This document shows positions 51,361-60,335 of a DNA stretch of 60,597 nt, in pieces. Every line of letters starts with the position of its first letter. Position 1 is the stretch's first letter. Source of the DNA: JAOACQ01 sp049968515 (GTDB lineage: Bacteria > Spirochaetota > Brevinematia > Brevinematales > JAOACQ01); assembly GCA_049968515.1 (NCBI GenBank), contig JBMFQR010000011.1:1-60597 (forward strand), given 5' to 3'. A program made the position numbers and the translations under genes. The notes beneath the pieces are model-generated. The model saw only the letters and a list, made by a program, of their open reading frames with translations. It did no database searches and was not told the DNA's origin.

Positions 51361-52571
51361 ATGAAATTTTTAATCATCCCCGAAAATAATTCTTTATCTC
51401 ATATTGCAAAAGCCCTGTCAATCAGAAAATCTTTAATCAAAAGAAACCACTCTGCCGAAATTGCCATTAGCAGAAAGCATTCGCCCTTTTTGGATAGTAT
51501 GAATATACCTTACCATATATTGCCAGACATACAGGAATCTGATGGAAATGGATTTCCTTCTTATAAATGGTTTGCTGATAGTGAGCAAGTTATAAGATGT
51601 GTTCGGGAAGAAGTAAATCTGATAGATAAATATAAACCTGATAAAGTTATTGGAATATTCAGATTTACTCTATACTTTTCTGTCCAGCTGGCAAATATCC
51701 CTTATTACTCTTTAATATGTGGATGTATGGTTCCAGAAGCGAAAGAAACTTTGGGTTTTACAGGAACAGAAAAGGATTGTGATGTCCAGAGGCTTTTTTT
51801 AAACAATTTTTTTCTTTTTTCTGCAAGAAAAATTGGACAGGTTTTGAGCCCTCTAAATATTAAGCCTGTGGAGGATATCAGGTATGCATTAAAGGGTGAG
51901 AAGACCTTTCTATGGGATTTTCCAGAGTTTATGCCAATCGAAATGAATAAAAGAATGTATTATGTGGGTCCTATATTGTTTGATGAATGGCCATATGATA
52001 GAGTGAATATCGAAAGTATAATCAACAAAAAAGAATCTCTGGCATTGATCTCATTTGGATCTTGTGTTTCACACAAAAGAGTTATAGAGAGAATATCACG
52101 TATACTTACTGATTCTGGTTACAAGGTGATAATTGCAGCTGGTGGTCAGGAACATCTTCTCGATATTGGAAATAACAATCCTATGATAAAAGTATTAAGA
52201 TTTGCCCCCATGGGAAAGATTCTCTCACATACTTCTGTTGTCATAACCCATGGAGGGCAGATGACAATCTTTGAAGCCTTAAAACATAGAGTTCCGGTGG
52301 TGGTAATGCCATTACAACCAGAACAGGCACATAATGGGGTATGTCTCGAAAGAATTGGTTGTGGAATAAGATTAATACCATCCACTGTATTTTCAGGACT
52401 TTCTGAGGATTATGTTAGTGCTTTCGACAGCCTATCTGATAATGAAATTAAAGATAAAATTTTCAGCCTTATAGAAAGTAAGGAAACAAAAGAAAACTTA
52501 AAAAAATAAGCCATATTCTTCTCAGTCTTAACTGGGAAGAAAGGCTTATAAAGCTACTTGAGGAAAAATGA
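51361..52571 (+). pseudogene. UGT/GT28-like glycosyltransferase with poly-A frameshift at the C-terminus
   Basis: The intact frame (51361-52509) gives 382 residues of a GT-B glycosyltransferase. It has an N-terminal acceptor domain and a C-terminal nucleotide-sugar domain with LALISFGSCVSHK and VVITHGGQMTIFEALKHRVPVVVMPLQPEQAHNG. It ends LKK then TAA inside a run of seven A. With eight A, reading would continue ISHILLSLNWEERLIKLLEEK to a TGA at 52569, a natural C-terminus directly abutting the next gene. The enzyme may work in either form. The start at 51361 has no clear ribosome site; a TTG at 51352 is possible. Confidence 0.7.
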
Positions 52572-52572
52572 G

Positions 52573-53049
52573 ATGCCTGTTGGTATAGTTATTGTTCATG
52601 GCTATACAGGTTCAGAATATGACATAAAACCACTGGAGGATAGGTTAGCGAAAGAATTTGGCAGAGATTCTGTTTTTAGTGTGCTATTGCCCGGACACGA
52701 AAAAGATAATCCCCCTGAATTTGAAGAAAGTTTGTTTGTAGAAGAAATATATAAGAATATAGTAAAAGCAAGAAAAGACAATAGAGATTTAATAGTAATA
52801 GGTCATTCAACCGGAGGAAACCTACTTCTTGCCACTCTCTCAAAATATTCGATTACACCTTCTCTGCTTATATTTGTTGCTGTTCCAAGAAGGATTGATT
52901 TGAGTTATTTAAGTCGGTGGGAACGTTCTCGTTCTGGCAGACCCTCTATAGATGCGACCTCTCTTGCATCAATGGTTAAATTTATTAATTCAACCAGTTC
53001 AATAAAGTTAGAGAGCGAATTTCCAGTTTTGCTGATATATGGAGATGGT
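52573..53049 (+). pseudogene. Truncated alpha/beta-hydrolase
   Basis: Residues 1-159 of a long frame are the N-terminal two-thirds of a serine carboxylesterase/lipase. The opening is VGIVIVHGYTGSEYDIKPLE, with LLPGH and the nucleophile S79 in GHSTGG. It stops in PVLLIYGDG exactly where the catalytic aspartate loop should follow, and then becomes an ABC permease in frame. The catalytic Asp and His are lost, so it should be inactive as an esterase. It is probably the product of a deletion. Confidence 0.8.
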
Positions 53050-54261
53050 ATGTTTTATATAAAAATTGGCTTGAGAAATATCATTAAAAATTTCAGACGT
53101 TCTCTTATTACAATGTTTTCAATCATAATCGGTATTACAGCCTGTTTACTCACGCAGGGATTCTTCAGATGGAATGGAGATGCTTTAAAAGAATCTATGA
53201 TAAGAAGTGGAATTGGACATTACCAGTTATACAGAAAAGGATTTTCAATGCATGGAAATGAAAGCCCTTTTGATTATTTGATAGAAATTCCAGAGAAAAT
53301 AGAAAAAGAGATTAATAATATTGAAGGTCTTGAGCTTGTAACTACCCGTCTTCAGTTTAATGGAATTCTATCTTCCGGGAAAAAATCAACTATTGTATCC
53401 GGTGAGGCTGGGATTCCGGAAAATGAATTGAAGCTAAATGCTTATGCCACTTTAATAGAAGGAGATACATTAACTTCAAAAAAACAGAATGGCATCATTA
53501 TAGGGAGTGGGGTTGCAAGAAAACTCTCTGCAAAAGTGGGTGATACCCTCACATTAATGTGTAATATGAGAGGCGGTGGAATAAATGCCGGTGATTTTGT
53601 GGTCAGTGGAATTTCTAAGACTGGTTATAATGAGGTTGATAATGTCTTTGTTTCTGCCAACATTAAAAACATTCAGGCTATTTTAAATACAGGTAAAAGT
53701 GTTCAGAAAATCATCATTCTTCTGAAGAAAACCTCTAACACTCAGAATGTAATTGATAAAATAAAAGAAATATGCAAAAAATACAATCTCGAATACAGAA
53801 CATGGGAAGAACTTGCAGAATTCTATAAAAGTGTTAAAATGATTTATGATGCAATATTTGTAATAATAATTCTTATAGTTCTTTTTATTGTTACCTTTAC
53901 AATTTCAAATACTGTAAATATGAATATTTATGATAGAATAAGAGAGATAGGAACAATTCGTGCAGTTGGTACAAGAAGAATACAGGTGGCTGGTATTTTT
54001 ATTGTTGAAAGTGGACTAATTGGAATTATCGGAAGCATTTTAGGGCTTTTAGTGACATATGCTTTCATAATTTCTACAGAGTTGATAGGTGGTTTGCCTG
54101 TTATAGTAAGAGGTGAAATAACAAGGGTTTTTTTCAAACCCGGGCTGAAAGATATTCTAATTTGCGTTTTTCTATTTACTGTGGTTGCCATTATAGCTTC
54201 TCTCCATCCTTCTTATAAAGCCTCTAAAATATCTATAACAGAAGCATTAAGATGGGTTTGA
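53050..54261 (+). CDS. FtsX/MacB-type ABC transporter permease
   Basis: A 403-residue permease that reads from an internal ATG at 53050 (a GGAG lies 5 nt upstream). It opens MFYIKIGLRNIIKNFRRSLI, the usual start of such permeases, with a first helix (SIIIGITACLLTQGFF). A MacB-type periplasmic domain (about 45-270) is followed by three C-terminal helices with NIYDRIREIGTIRAVGTRR and HPSYKASKISITEALRWV. It appears complete. The hydrolase fragment is in the same frame, so a fusion protein may also form. The ATPase partner expected for LolCDE/MacB-like systems is missing from this locus. Confidence 0.85.
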   Translation: MFYIKIGLRNIIKNFRRSLITMFSIIIGITACLLTQGFFRWNGDALKESMIRSGIGHYQLYRKGFSMHGNESPFDYLIEIPEKIEKEINNIEGLELVTTRLQFNGILSSGKKSTIVSGEAGIPENELKLNAYATLIEGDTLTSKKQNGIIIGSGVARKLSAKVGDTLTLMCNMRGGGINAGDFVVSGISKTGYNEVDNVFVSANIKNIQAILNTGKSVQKIIILLKKTSNTQNVIDKIKEICKKYNLEYRTWEELAEFYKSVKMIYDAIFVIIILIVLFIVTFTISNTVNMNIYDRIREIGTIRAVGTRRIQVAGIFIVESGLIGIIGSILGLLVTYAFIISTELIGGLPVIVRGEITRVFFKPGLKDILICVFLFTVVAIIASLHPSYKASKISITEALRWV

Positions 54262-54285
54262 AAGCTTGATTTATAAGGAGAAATT

Positions 54286-55038
54286 ATGAATTTGAAAAGG
54301 ATTGCAATCCTGATTCTCTTTCCTTATTTATGTTATCCTCTCGAAAAAGAAGGTGCAAATATCACTACACAGGAAATATTAAAGAATGTAGAGGACCACC
54401 TTATTACAGAAAGTGACTTTGAAATAACCATAAGTGTTGAAAGCTATAAAAACAATAAGATTGGAGAAGTGATTGTTATGAAAGGGATCGTGGAAAGAGG
54501 TAAAATCACATCACTCTCCTACATTGAGCCCAAAAATATGAAGGGCAAAAAGATTGTAATAAAAGGCAATGAGATGTGGGTAATTGTGCCAAACACAAAA
54601 AATCCCATTCCTATTTCCCCATCTCAAAGGCTTATGGGAGGTATTTCATTTGGAGATATAAACCGTTTAACCTATTCTGATGACTATAATCCCAGATTGG
54701 CAGGAATAGAATCTGTAGATGGAAAGAGTGCTGATGGTGAAACAATAACTATTTTAGATTGCTATCGACTTGAATTAACGGCGAAGAAAGAGGGCTTAAG
54801 CTATAACAAAATAGTTATGTGGGTTGATCCTGTTGACTTTCTACCGGTAAAATCGGAGTTTTTCTCGTTGAGCGGCAAAAAAATGATGAAGGCTTATTAC
54901 ACTGCCACCGAGGAATGGCTTGGCAAGCTTACATTCACAGAGATATATCTTTACGATATGGTTAACACATCAATCTCTTCAAAAGTTAAATATTCTGACC
55001 TGAAAATCATTTCCTCAAATGAAACCTCGGGAGATTAA
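54286..55038 (+). CDS. Outer-membrane lipoprotein-sorting-like (LolA-like) protein
   Basis: A 250-residue exported protein of the LolA-like family found beside MacB/FtsX-type permeases. After a signal peptide come NVEDHLITESDFEITISVESYK, IEPKNMKGKKIVIKGNEMWVI, and SPSQRLMGGISFGDINRL ... YSDDYN. The C-terminus is beta-rich (YNKIVMWVDPVDFLPVKSEFFS). It starts 24 nt after the permease with a good AAGGAG, so it belongs to the same former transport operon, which has lost its ATPase gene. Confidence 0.85.
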   Translation: MNLKRIAILILFPYLCYPLEKEGANITTQEILKNVEDHLITESDFEITISVESYKNNKIGEVIVMKGIVERGKITSLSYIEPKNMKGKKIVIKGNEMWVIVPNTKNPIPISPSQRLMGGISFGDINRLTYSDDYNPRLAGIESVDGKSADGETITILDCYRLELTAKKEGLSYNKIVMWVDPVDFLPVKSEFFSLSGKKMMKAYYTATEEWLGKLTFTEIYLYDMVNTSISSKVKYSDLKIISSNETSGD

Positions 55039-55064
55039 AAGCCTTAAATAAATTAAATTTCTAA

Positions 55065-55862
55065 CTAATTTCCTACAAATTTGTAGTAGATATAAAGTGC
55101 TGTATTTTTCTCTTTTGTTCCCTTGACAACAACCCTTCCCTGTCTGAAAAGAAGAACTCTAAATCTTTCAACCTCAAATTCAATAAAGAAAGAATTTTGT
55201 CTTGCAACTTTTAAGAAAGGAGAAATAGATTTCTCAAATTCCTTCAAATCAACTGGACTTTCGTTCATCGGGCTTATAGCAACAGAATTATCACTGCAGG
55301 AAACAGCCGTTATATCTTCCATCTCTCCATTTAAAAATTCAAACCCATAATTGCTTATATCAAAATTCTCAAAGCTTAAAGCCTTTTTTTCTTTTTTCTC
55401 AATGTCAAACAAAAAATCTTCTTCCTTTGTTAAATTATCAATCTCTTCAGAAAAAAACTCAATTACCTTGTTTAAATTAAGTTCGGGAAGCATTATAAAA
55501 GGCAGGCTTCTTCTATATGGCTTTATAAAGTTGAGATTTGCAACCTTTGAAGAAAGCACTGCAATTTTCCACACATCATCATAAAAGACTATGTAAGCCT
55601 TTTTCCCATAATATAGTCTGAAATCAGAAACAAGATAATGGGATTTGTTACTTAAGGAAACATCAATCAGAACATCTGAATCTGAAAAAATTTCAGAATA
55701 ATTATAGGTTAAAAATTCCGGGAAAAATTCAACACCACTTATCCTTTCAAAATTTTCATCTTGAAGATCGTATCTGCCACCCACAAGAATTATGTTAAAA
55801 TTTTTCAAAACCTCTGCAAGCTTTCTTTCAAAGCCCATTCCACCGGAAATAGCTATTTTCAT
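55065..55862 (-). CDS. Degenerate ThiF/MoeB-like (E1-like) protein
   Basis: A 265-residue protein. The C-terminal part VSCSDNSVAISP ... VDLKEFE ... FFIEFEVERFRVLLFRQGRV ... KGTKEKNTALYIYYKFVG matches the tail domain of MoeB/ThiF enzymes (VRP...VDLEEL...LRFRVxxYELTVFxDGRxIxKGTxDPxxARxLYxRYVG). The N-terminus retains only a short Rossmann remnant (AISGGMGFERKLAEVL) and a DVLIDVSLSNKSHYLVSDFRL segment like the E1 DNFxTRYLxND. The adenylation core and zinc cysteines are gone, so no activation chemistry is expected. It starts directly after the AAA+ gene's stop with no gap, implying coupled expression. Confidence 0.68.
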   Translation of the reverse strand: MKIAISGGMGFERKLAEVLKNFNIILVGGRYDLQDENFERISGVEFFPEFLTYNYSEIFSDSDVLIDVSLSNKSHYLVSDFRLYYGKKAYIVFYDDVWKIAVLSSKVANLNFIKPYRRSLPFIMLPELNLNKVIEFFSEEIDNLTKEEDFLFDIEKKEKKALSFENFDISNYGFEFLNGEMEDITAVSCSDNSVAISPMNESPVDLKEFEKSISPFLKVARQNSFFIEFEVERFRVLLFRQGRVVVKGTKEKNTALYIYYKFVGN

Positions 55863-57878
55863 CTAAAAACCCACTTTGGGGGATTTTGCTCCAAGATGGG
55901 ATTTTAATTCCTGTTGTATAGCCTCTATGAAGTCTGACTGCTTCACATATCTTTCGCTTTCCTTCCTCAAAGCTGCCTTTCTTGCAGCATTATAGATTAT
56001 GTTGGCTATTGACCCTCCTGCCAGCTCGTACTCTGCAAGCTTTTCAAGATTGACATCCTCGCCAAGTGGAAGCTTATCTGATATATGCACCTTCCAGAGT
56101 TTTAATCTCGTTTCGTATGCTGGTATGTCAAACCTTATCTTAAGGTTAAATCTTCTATTCCATGCTGTATCAAAAATATCCGGCAGGTTTGTGGTTGCAA
56201 TAAAGACCCCTTCAAAGTTTTCAAGCTCCTCGAGGAGTATATTTTGCATCTGGTTGTATTCCTTATCTGCTGCCTGCATAATTGTTCCTCTGCTTGAAAG
56301 AAGCTGGTCTGCCTCATTCATAAAGAGAAAAACCTTTTTGCCAGAGTTTCTTTGGTAGTTATAAAACTCCCTAAAAACTTTCTTTACATTCTTTGTGCTT
56401 TCACCCACCCATGCGCTTACAAGATTGCTTGCATCTACCTTAAAAAGCTCTGCTCCTGCTTCACCTGCAAGTGCCTGTGCAGTAATTGTCTTTCCTGTGC
56501 CTGAAACACCATAAAGCAATATCTTTATTGAACCAAAAGAGGTTGCTGCAAGATTTGGCTTTATCCCCCAGTTTTTCATAATTTCTGCTGCCCTTGTCAA
56601 ATCCACTGCCCCGAGCAATTCCTCTTTTACCCTTTCGTCTAAAATAACATTATCAATCTTAACATTTGGAATTATTATCTCATAAAGTCCTCTGTCAGTA
56701 GAACCTTCATAACCGAGCTGGGCTTCTCTTTTGTCCTGTGACTTTTCGTTGTTTTCATCTATGGTTAAAGCTGCTTGATTTTTCTTAATGTCAAAGATGA
56801 GGCTATATATTTTCTCTTTTGAAATATAGATTGGAGAGAAATCTTTAGGTGTCAGATCAAAATCGCTTACGCCTCCATATTCTAAATCAAAGGGGTCTTC
56901 CTCTTCAAAAAAATTGTCCTGCTCATATATAGTTAAAAATCCATTTTTGAAGAAAATCCCATCCTTTCTGAAGCATTCCAGGATCCCTTTTATCTGGGAT
57001 GGGAATATTGCAAATTTTTCAAGAACCTCTTCGGTATTGTTTATGACAGTCTCTTTTCTTACAGTAATTTTGTATATAATATAAAGCATAATGATAAACT
57101 CAATATTTGAAAGATTATTTTCTTTCAGAAATTCCTTAAGACCTATGTTTAAACGGGAGTGAATTATGCCTTTTTTTAGTTTTGAAATATAGTGAATGAG
57201 CTCACCCTTTTGATATGGATCTTTTTTTCTATTGTGGGCAGAGCTAAAAAAATTTACCTTGTGATAGTTTGCAAGGAAAAAAATATATTTCATAAGATTG
57301 GAAATATCATTAATTAGCGTATCGACATCATTGTATTTTGAAGAGCTTGGAAAGGAAAGTAGATGATATTCCTCACCCGTTATGCTGCTGAAAAAGGAAT
57401 TTATGAAAAATGGGGAAATAAAAACTCTTTTATTATTGTAAAAATCTGCTATATCCTTTATAGAAAGATTTGTACCTATGAGATCAGCTTCCTGAACCAT
57501 TAGAATCCCGCTTTTTAATAGTTTTGAACGAACATTTAACATTTTTGAAAGTGAGAAAATTGCCTTTGATGGAATCTTGTGAAAGAAACAACATGCCTGC
57601 CATATATTAATACCGCTTTCTTCATAAAAACTTGCCCCAATAAGCAGTAAGATTAGCTTTTTTTCATCCACTGAGATATTTGAGACAGGGGAAAAGTTTT
57701 TTATTGCATCAATGTATTCCCTTATTCTGTGAGACTTTATAACAAAGGTTTTAGATTTTACACGGGTAGAAAAGTCCACACCTTCTGAGTTTAGCCCGCT
57801 GCTATCAATAAACTTTACAAATTTGTTAAAAAGAAGTATGGAATAGTCTATGAGTATGGACATTGAACTGTTATACAT
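55863..57878 (-). CDS. AAA+ ATPase with large unknown N-terminal region
   Basis: A 671-residue protein. Residues 1-400 are helical and unlike anything I recognise. The C-terminal AAA+ module (about 405-655) has Walker A GVSGTGKT (457-464), AWVGESTKNVKKVF, Walker B VFLFMNEADQLL with N521-E522 in place of D-E, ATTNLPDIFDTAWNRRF (sensor 1 and arginine finger), and AGGSIANIIYNAARKAAL (sensor 2). NEAD-type Walker B boxes do occur in bacterial AAA proteins, so ATP hydrolysis is likely. It abuts the E1-like gene. AGAGG precedes the ATG, and a dyad lies in its leader (57905-57950). Confidence 0.85.
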   Translation of the reverse strand: MYNSSMSILIDYSILLFNKFVKFIDSSGLNSEGVDFSTRVKSKTFVIKSHRIREYIDAIKNFSPVSNISVDEKKLILLLIGASFYEESGINIWQACCFFHKIPSKAIFSLSKMLNVRSKLLKSGILMVQEADLIGTNLSIKDIADFYNNKRVFISPFFINSFFSSITGEEYHLLSFPSSSKYNDVDTLINDISNLMKYIFFLANYHKVNFFSSAHNRKKDPYQKGELIHYISKLKKGIIHSRLNIGLKEFLKENNLSNIEFIIMLYIIYKITVRKETVINNTEEVLEKFAIFPSQIKGILECFRKDGIFFKNGFLTIYEQDNFFEEEDPFDLEYGGVSDFDLTPKDFSPIYISKEKIYSLIFDIKKNQAALTIDENNEKSQDKREAQLGYEGSTDRGLYEIIIPNVKIDNVILDERVKEELLGAVDLTRAAEIMKNWGIKPNLAATSFGSIKILLYGVSGTGKTITAQALAGEAGAELFKVDASNLVSAWVGESTKNVKKVFREFYNYQRNSGKKVFLFMNEADQLLSSRGTIMQAADKEYNQMQNILLEELENFEGVFIATTNLPDIFDTAWNRRFNLKIRFDIPAYETRLKLWKVHISDKLPLGEDVNLEKLAEYELAGGSIANIIYNAARKAALRKESERYVKQSDFIEAIQQELKSHLGAKSPKVGF

Positions 57879-58011
57879 TAAAATACCTCTTTGGTTATAC
57901 CTGAATTGCAGGTAGATAGGAGTAACCTTGCAATCTCTTACATACTACCTAATTAAATATAATATTTTCTCTAAAAAGAAGCAAGTTTTTATGGAAATTA
58001 CCTCATCAAAT

Positions 58012-58533
58012 TTACTTTACCACAACATTAATGTTTCTTATACTTACGGGGGTATCAGTTTGCAGAAATATAGCTTCAAAGCCTTTACCATCTACTTTAA
58101 GGTTAAGATTGGTTTCTATTGTAAGATTTTTACCCCTGACCACAAGATTTGTCACAATCCAGCTTTCTTTCGAGTTGTTCTCGAATATTATGTTCACACC
58201 ATTTAGCTCTTTTGTTTTGACAAGGCTTACCTTCACAACTCTATTGTTCGCAATCTTTATGGTCTTTTTCTCTGCAGTTCTTGACGGATTATTAAAATAT
58301 GTAAATAGCCAGAAAATTAAGGCCACAAGCAGATAAAAACTTATAAAGGTTTTCACCTGCGGGTTTCCACCTGAAAGATAGCCCAAAACACCCTTAACCC
58401 TTTTTCTATCCTGAGTTTCAAATAATTCCTTTTTTCTTCTTCTTGCAATTCTTTCACTTCTTGAGTAATAATAAACATAGTCGGGGTTTTTAAGATCGTC
58501 AAAAGATGGTATTTTTTCCTCTTTCTTTTTCAT
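58012..58533 (-). CDS. Single-pass membrane protein of unknown function
   Basis: A 173-residue protein. The basic N-terminus has PDYVYYYSRSERIARRRKKE, one transmembrane helix is at about 64-81 (ISFYLLVALIFWLFTYF), and a beta-rich extracytoplasmic part follows. Similar small proteins with a YYSRxxRLxR-type N-terminus exist in Treponema by memory, but I cannot name a family. It overlaps metW by 4 nt and is therefore co-transcribed with the methionine genes, though a link to methionine is not evident. Confidence 0.65.
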   Translation of the reverse strand: MKKKEEKIPSFDDLKNPDYVYYYSRSERIARRRKKELFETQDRKRVKGVLGYLSGGNPQVKTFISFYLLVALIFWLFTYFNNPSRTAEKKTIKIANNRVVKVSLVKTKELNGVNIIFENNSKESWIVTNLVVRGKNLTIETNLNLKVDGKGFEAIFLQTDTPVSIRNINVVVK

Positions 58534-59156
58534 AATTTCTTGCCTTCTGCTTTTATCATTACAACACAGGCTTCGGAAGTAATATTCGGAAACAAAAGAG
58601 ATTTTTTAAGCCTGTTGTTCTTAATAAAGAAAGTCTTTACAATCTTATAGTTTTTACTCCTGCAATATTCTTTAAAATCATAATACGTAAGAAGATGAAT
58701 GTTTGGAGTATCATACCATGAATATGGCAATACCCTCGACTTTGGCATTCTACCCGTTAAAAGCAGGCCGAGCCTTATTCTGTAATGTCCAAAGTTTGGA
58801 AAGCTTAAAATAGCATATTTTGAAATTCTAACAATCTCATCAATTACCTCTGCTGGTTTTTTCAACTGCTGAAGTGTCTGACTCAAAATCACATAGTCAA
58901 ATGTTTGATCATCAATAAACGGAAAGAGATTATTTAAATCGTGGTCAATTACTGGAATGCCTTTCCTTGTGCATAAAATCATCCTTTCCTTATCAATTTC
59001 CACACCTGTGCCAGTGACATTTTTCTTGCTAATGAGGTATTCAAGTAACTCTCCATCGCCACATCCAAGATCGAGTATATTCTTGCCTTCTTCAATCCAG
59101 CTTGCAATCACATAAAGGTCAGCCCTTTCTGAAAGTACTGAAAGCAGTTTTTTCAT
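58530..59156 (-). CDS. metW: MetW-family methyltransferase-like protein
   Basis: A 208-residue protein of the MetW family, with the class I SAM fold NILDLGCGDGELLEYLISKK, then TGVEIDKE and FDYVILSQTLQQLKKP. The characteristic SFPNFGHYRIRLGLLLTGRMPKSRVLPYSWYDTPNIHLLTYYDFKEYC stretch runs from about residue 119. MetW acts with MetX in homoserine acetylation in several bacteria. ATGA overlap with metX (4 nt) supports a working pair. Confidence 0.93.
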   Translation of the reverse strand: MKKLLSVLSERADLYVIASWIEEGKNILDLGCGDGELLEYLISKKNVTGTGVEIDKERMILCTRKGIPVIDHDLNNLFPFIDDQTFDYVILSQTLQQLKKPAEVIDEIVRISKYAILSFPNFGHYRIRLGLLLTGRMPKSRVLPYSWYDTPNIHLLTYYDFKEYCRSKNYKIVKTFFIKNNRLKKSLLFPNITSEACVVMIKAEGKKL

Positions 59157-60307
59157 TTTTTATTCCTCACCTTCTCAAAAGTGGCATCAATAAAGCTACT
59201 TATTATCTTTTCTTCAAGTTCTATCTCAAGTAAAAAGGCATCATGCCCATAGGACGACTCTATATTAAAGTAGGTTACGTCTTTTTTCTGTTTTAGTAAT
59301 GCATAAACCATTTCCTGAGACTGATATGGTGGAAAAAGCCAGTCAGATGTAAAGGAAAGAACAAGCATTCTTGACTTTATCCTTTTCATTGCCTCTTCGA
59401 GACTTCCTCTGCCATAGCTTGCAGCAACATCAAAATAATCCATCGCTTTTGTAACATAAAGGTATGTATTGGCATCAAAAATCTCTACAAATTTATTGCC
59501 CTGATAGTCAAGATAGCTTTCTACCTGAAATTCCTTTGAAAAATTGAAGCCAAGTTCACTTTTTTCCTGCAACCTTCTTCCAAATTTTTTATGCATTGAT
59601 TCATCACTGAGATATGTTATATGACCAATCATTCTTGCGATTGATAGACCAACTGAAGGAATTGCCTTCCCGTAATAATCTCCATTGTTCCAGTTTTCAT
59701 CCCTTATTATTGCATTCCTCCCCACTGCATTGAAGGCAATCGACTGGGGAGAAAGCCTTGCTGTTGCTGCTATAACCACGGAAGAAGCAATACTTTCAGG
59801 ATACTGAAGTGCCCACTCAAGTGCCTGCATCCCTCCCATTGAACCACCGATAACACATAGAAGCTTTTTAATACCAAGATAATCTATCAACAGCTTTTGC
59901 ACCCTGACCATATCACTTATTGTGATGACTGGGAAAGTCGCTCCATAGGGTTTGCCTGTTTGCGGGTTTATAGAGGAAGGTCCGGTTGTACCGGCACATC
60001 CTCCCAATACATTCGAGCAGATAACAAAGTACTTATCTGTATCAATTGCCTTACCGGGACCTACTGCGTCATTCCACCAGCCCGGTTTTTGCTTTCTTGA
60101 GTCATGGTAACCAGCAGCGTGAGCATTTCCTGAAAGAGCATGGCATATGAGGATGGCATTTGTCTTTTCACTATTTAGTTCTCCATATGTCTCATATGCA
60201 ACTGTAATGGGTCCAAATCTTCTGCCGGAACTCAACTTTATATATTCACTTTCTTTTTCTGCAAATTTAACAAATTTTGTCTCTACAACCCCTATATCAG
60301 CTTTCAA
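59153..60307 (-). CDS. metX: Homoserine O-acetyltransferase
   Basis: A 384-residue alpha/beta hydrolase-fold acyltransferase for methionine synthesis. It has ICHALSGNAHAAGYHD, NVLGGCAGTTGPSSINPQTGKPYG, the nucleophile serine in IGGSMGGMQALEWALQYP, RNAIIRDENWNNGDYY, the aspartate in FTSDWLFPPYQSQEM, and the histidine in SSYGHDAFLLE. The start is a TTG at 60305-60307 preceded by GAGGAG; no in-frame ATG lies near. The acyl donor (acetyl or succinyl) cannot be told with certainty, but the MetX/MetW pair points to acetyl-CoA. Confidence 0.94.
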   Translation of the reverse strand: MKADIGVVETKFVKFAEKESEYIKLSSGRRFGPITVAYETYGELNSEKTNAILICHALSGNAHAAGYHDSRKQKPGWWNDAVGPGKAIDTDKYFVICSNVLGGCAGTTGPSSINPQTGKPYGATFPVITISDMVRVQKLLIDYLGIKKLLCVIGGSMGGMQALEWALQYPESIASSVVIAATARLSPQSIAFNAVGRNAIIRDENWNNGDYYGKAIPSVGLSIARMIGHITYLSDESMHKKFGRRLQEKSELGFNFSKEFQVESYLDYQGNKFVEIFDANTYLYVTKAMDYFDVAASYGRGSLEEAMKRIKSRMLVLSFTSDWLFPPYQSQEMVYALLKQKKDVTYFNIESSYGHDAFLLEIELEEKIISSFIDATFEKVRNKK

Positions 60308-60335
60308 TTAAACTCTCCTCGATGTTAAGGTTTTT

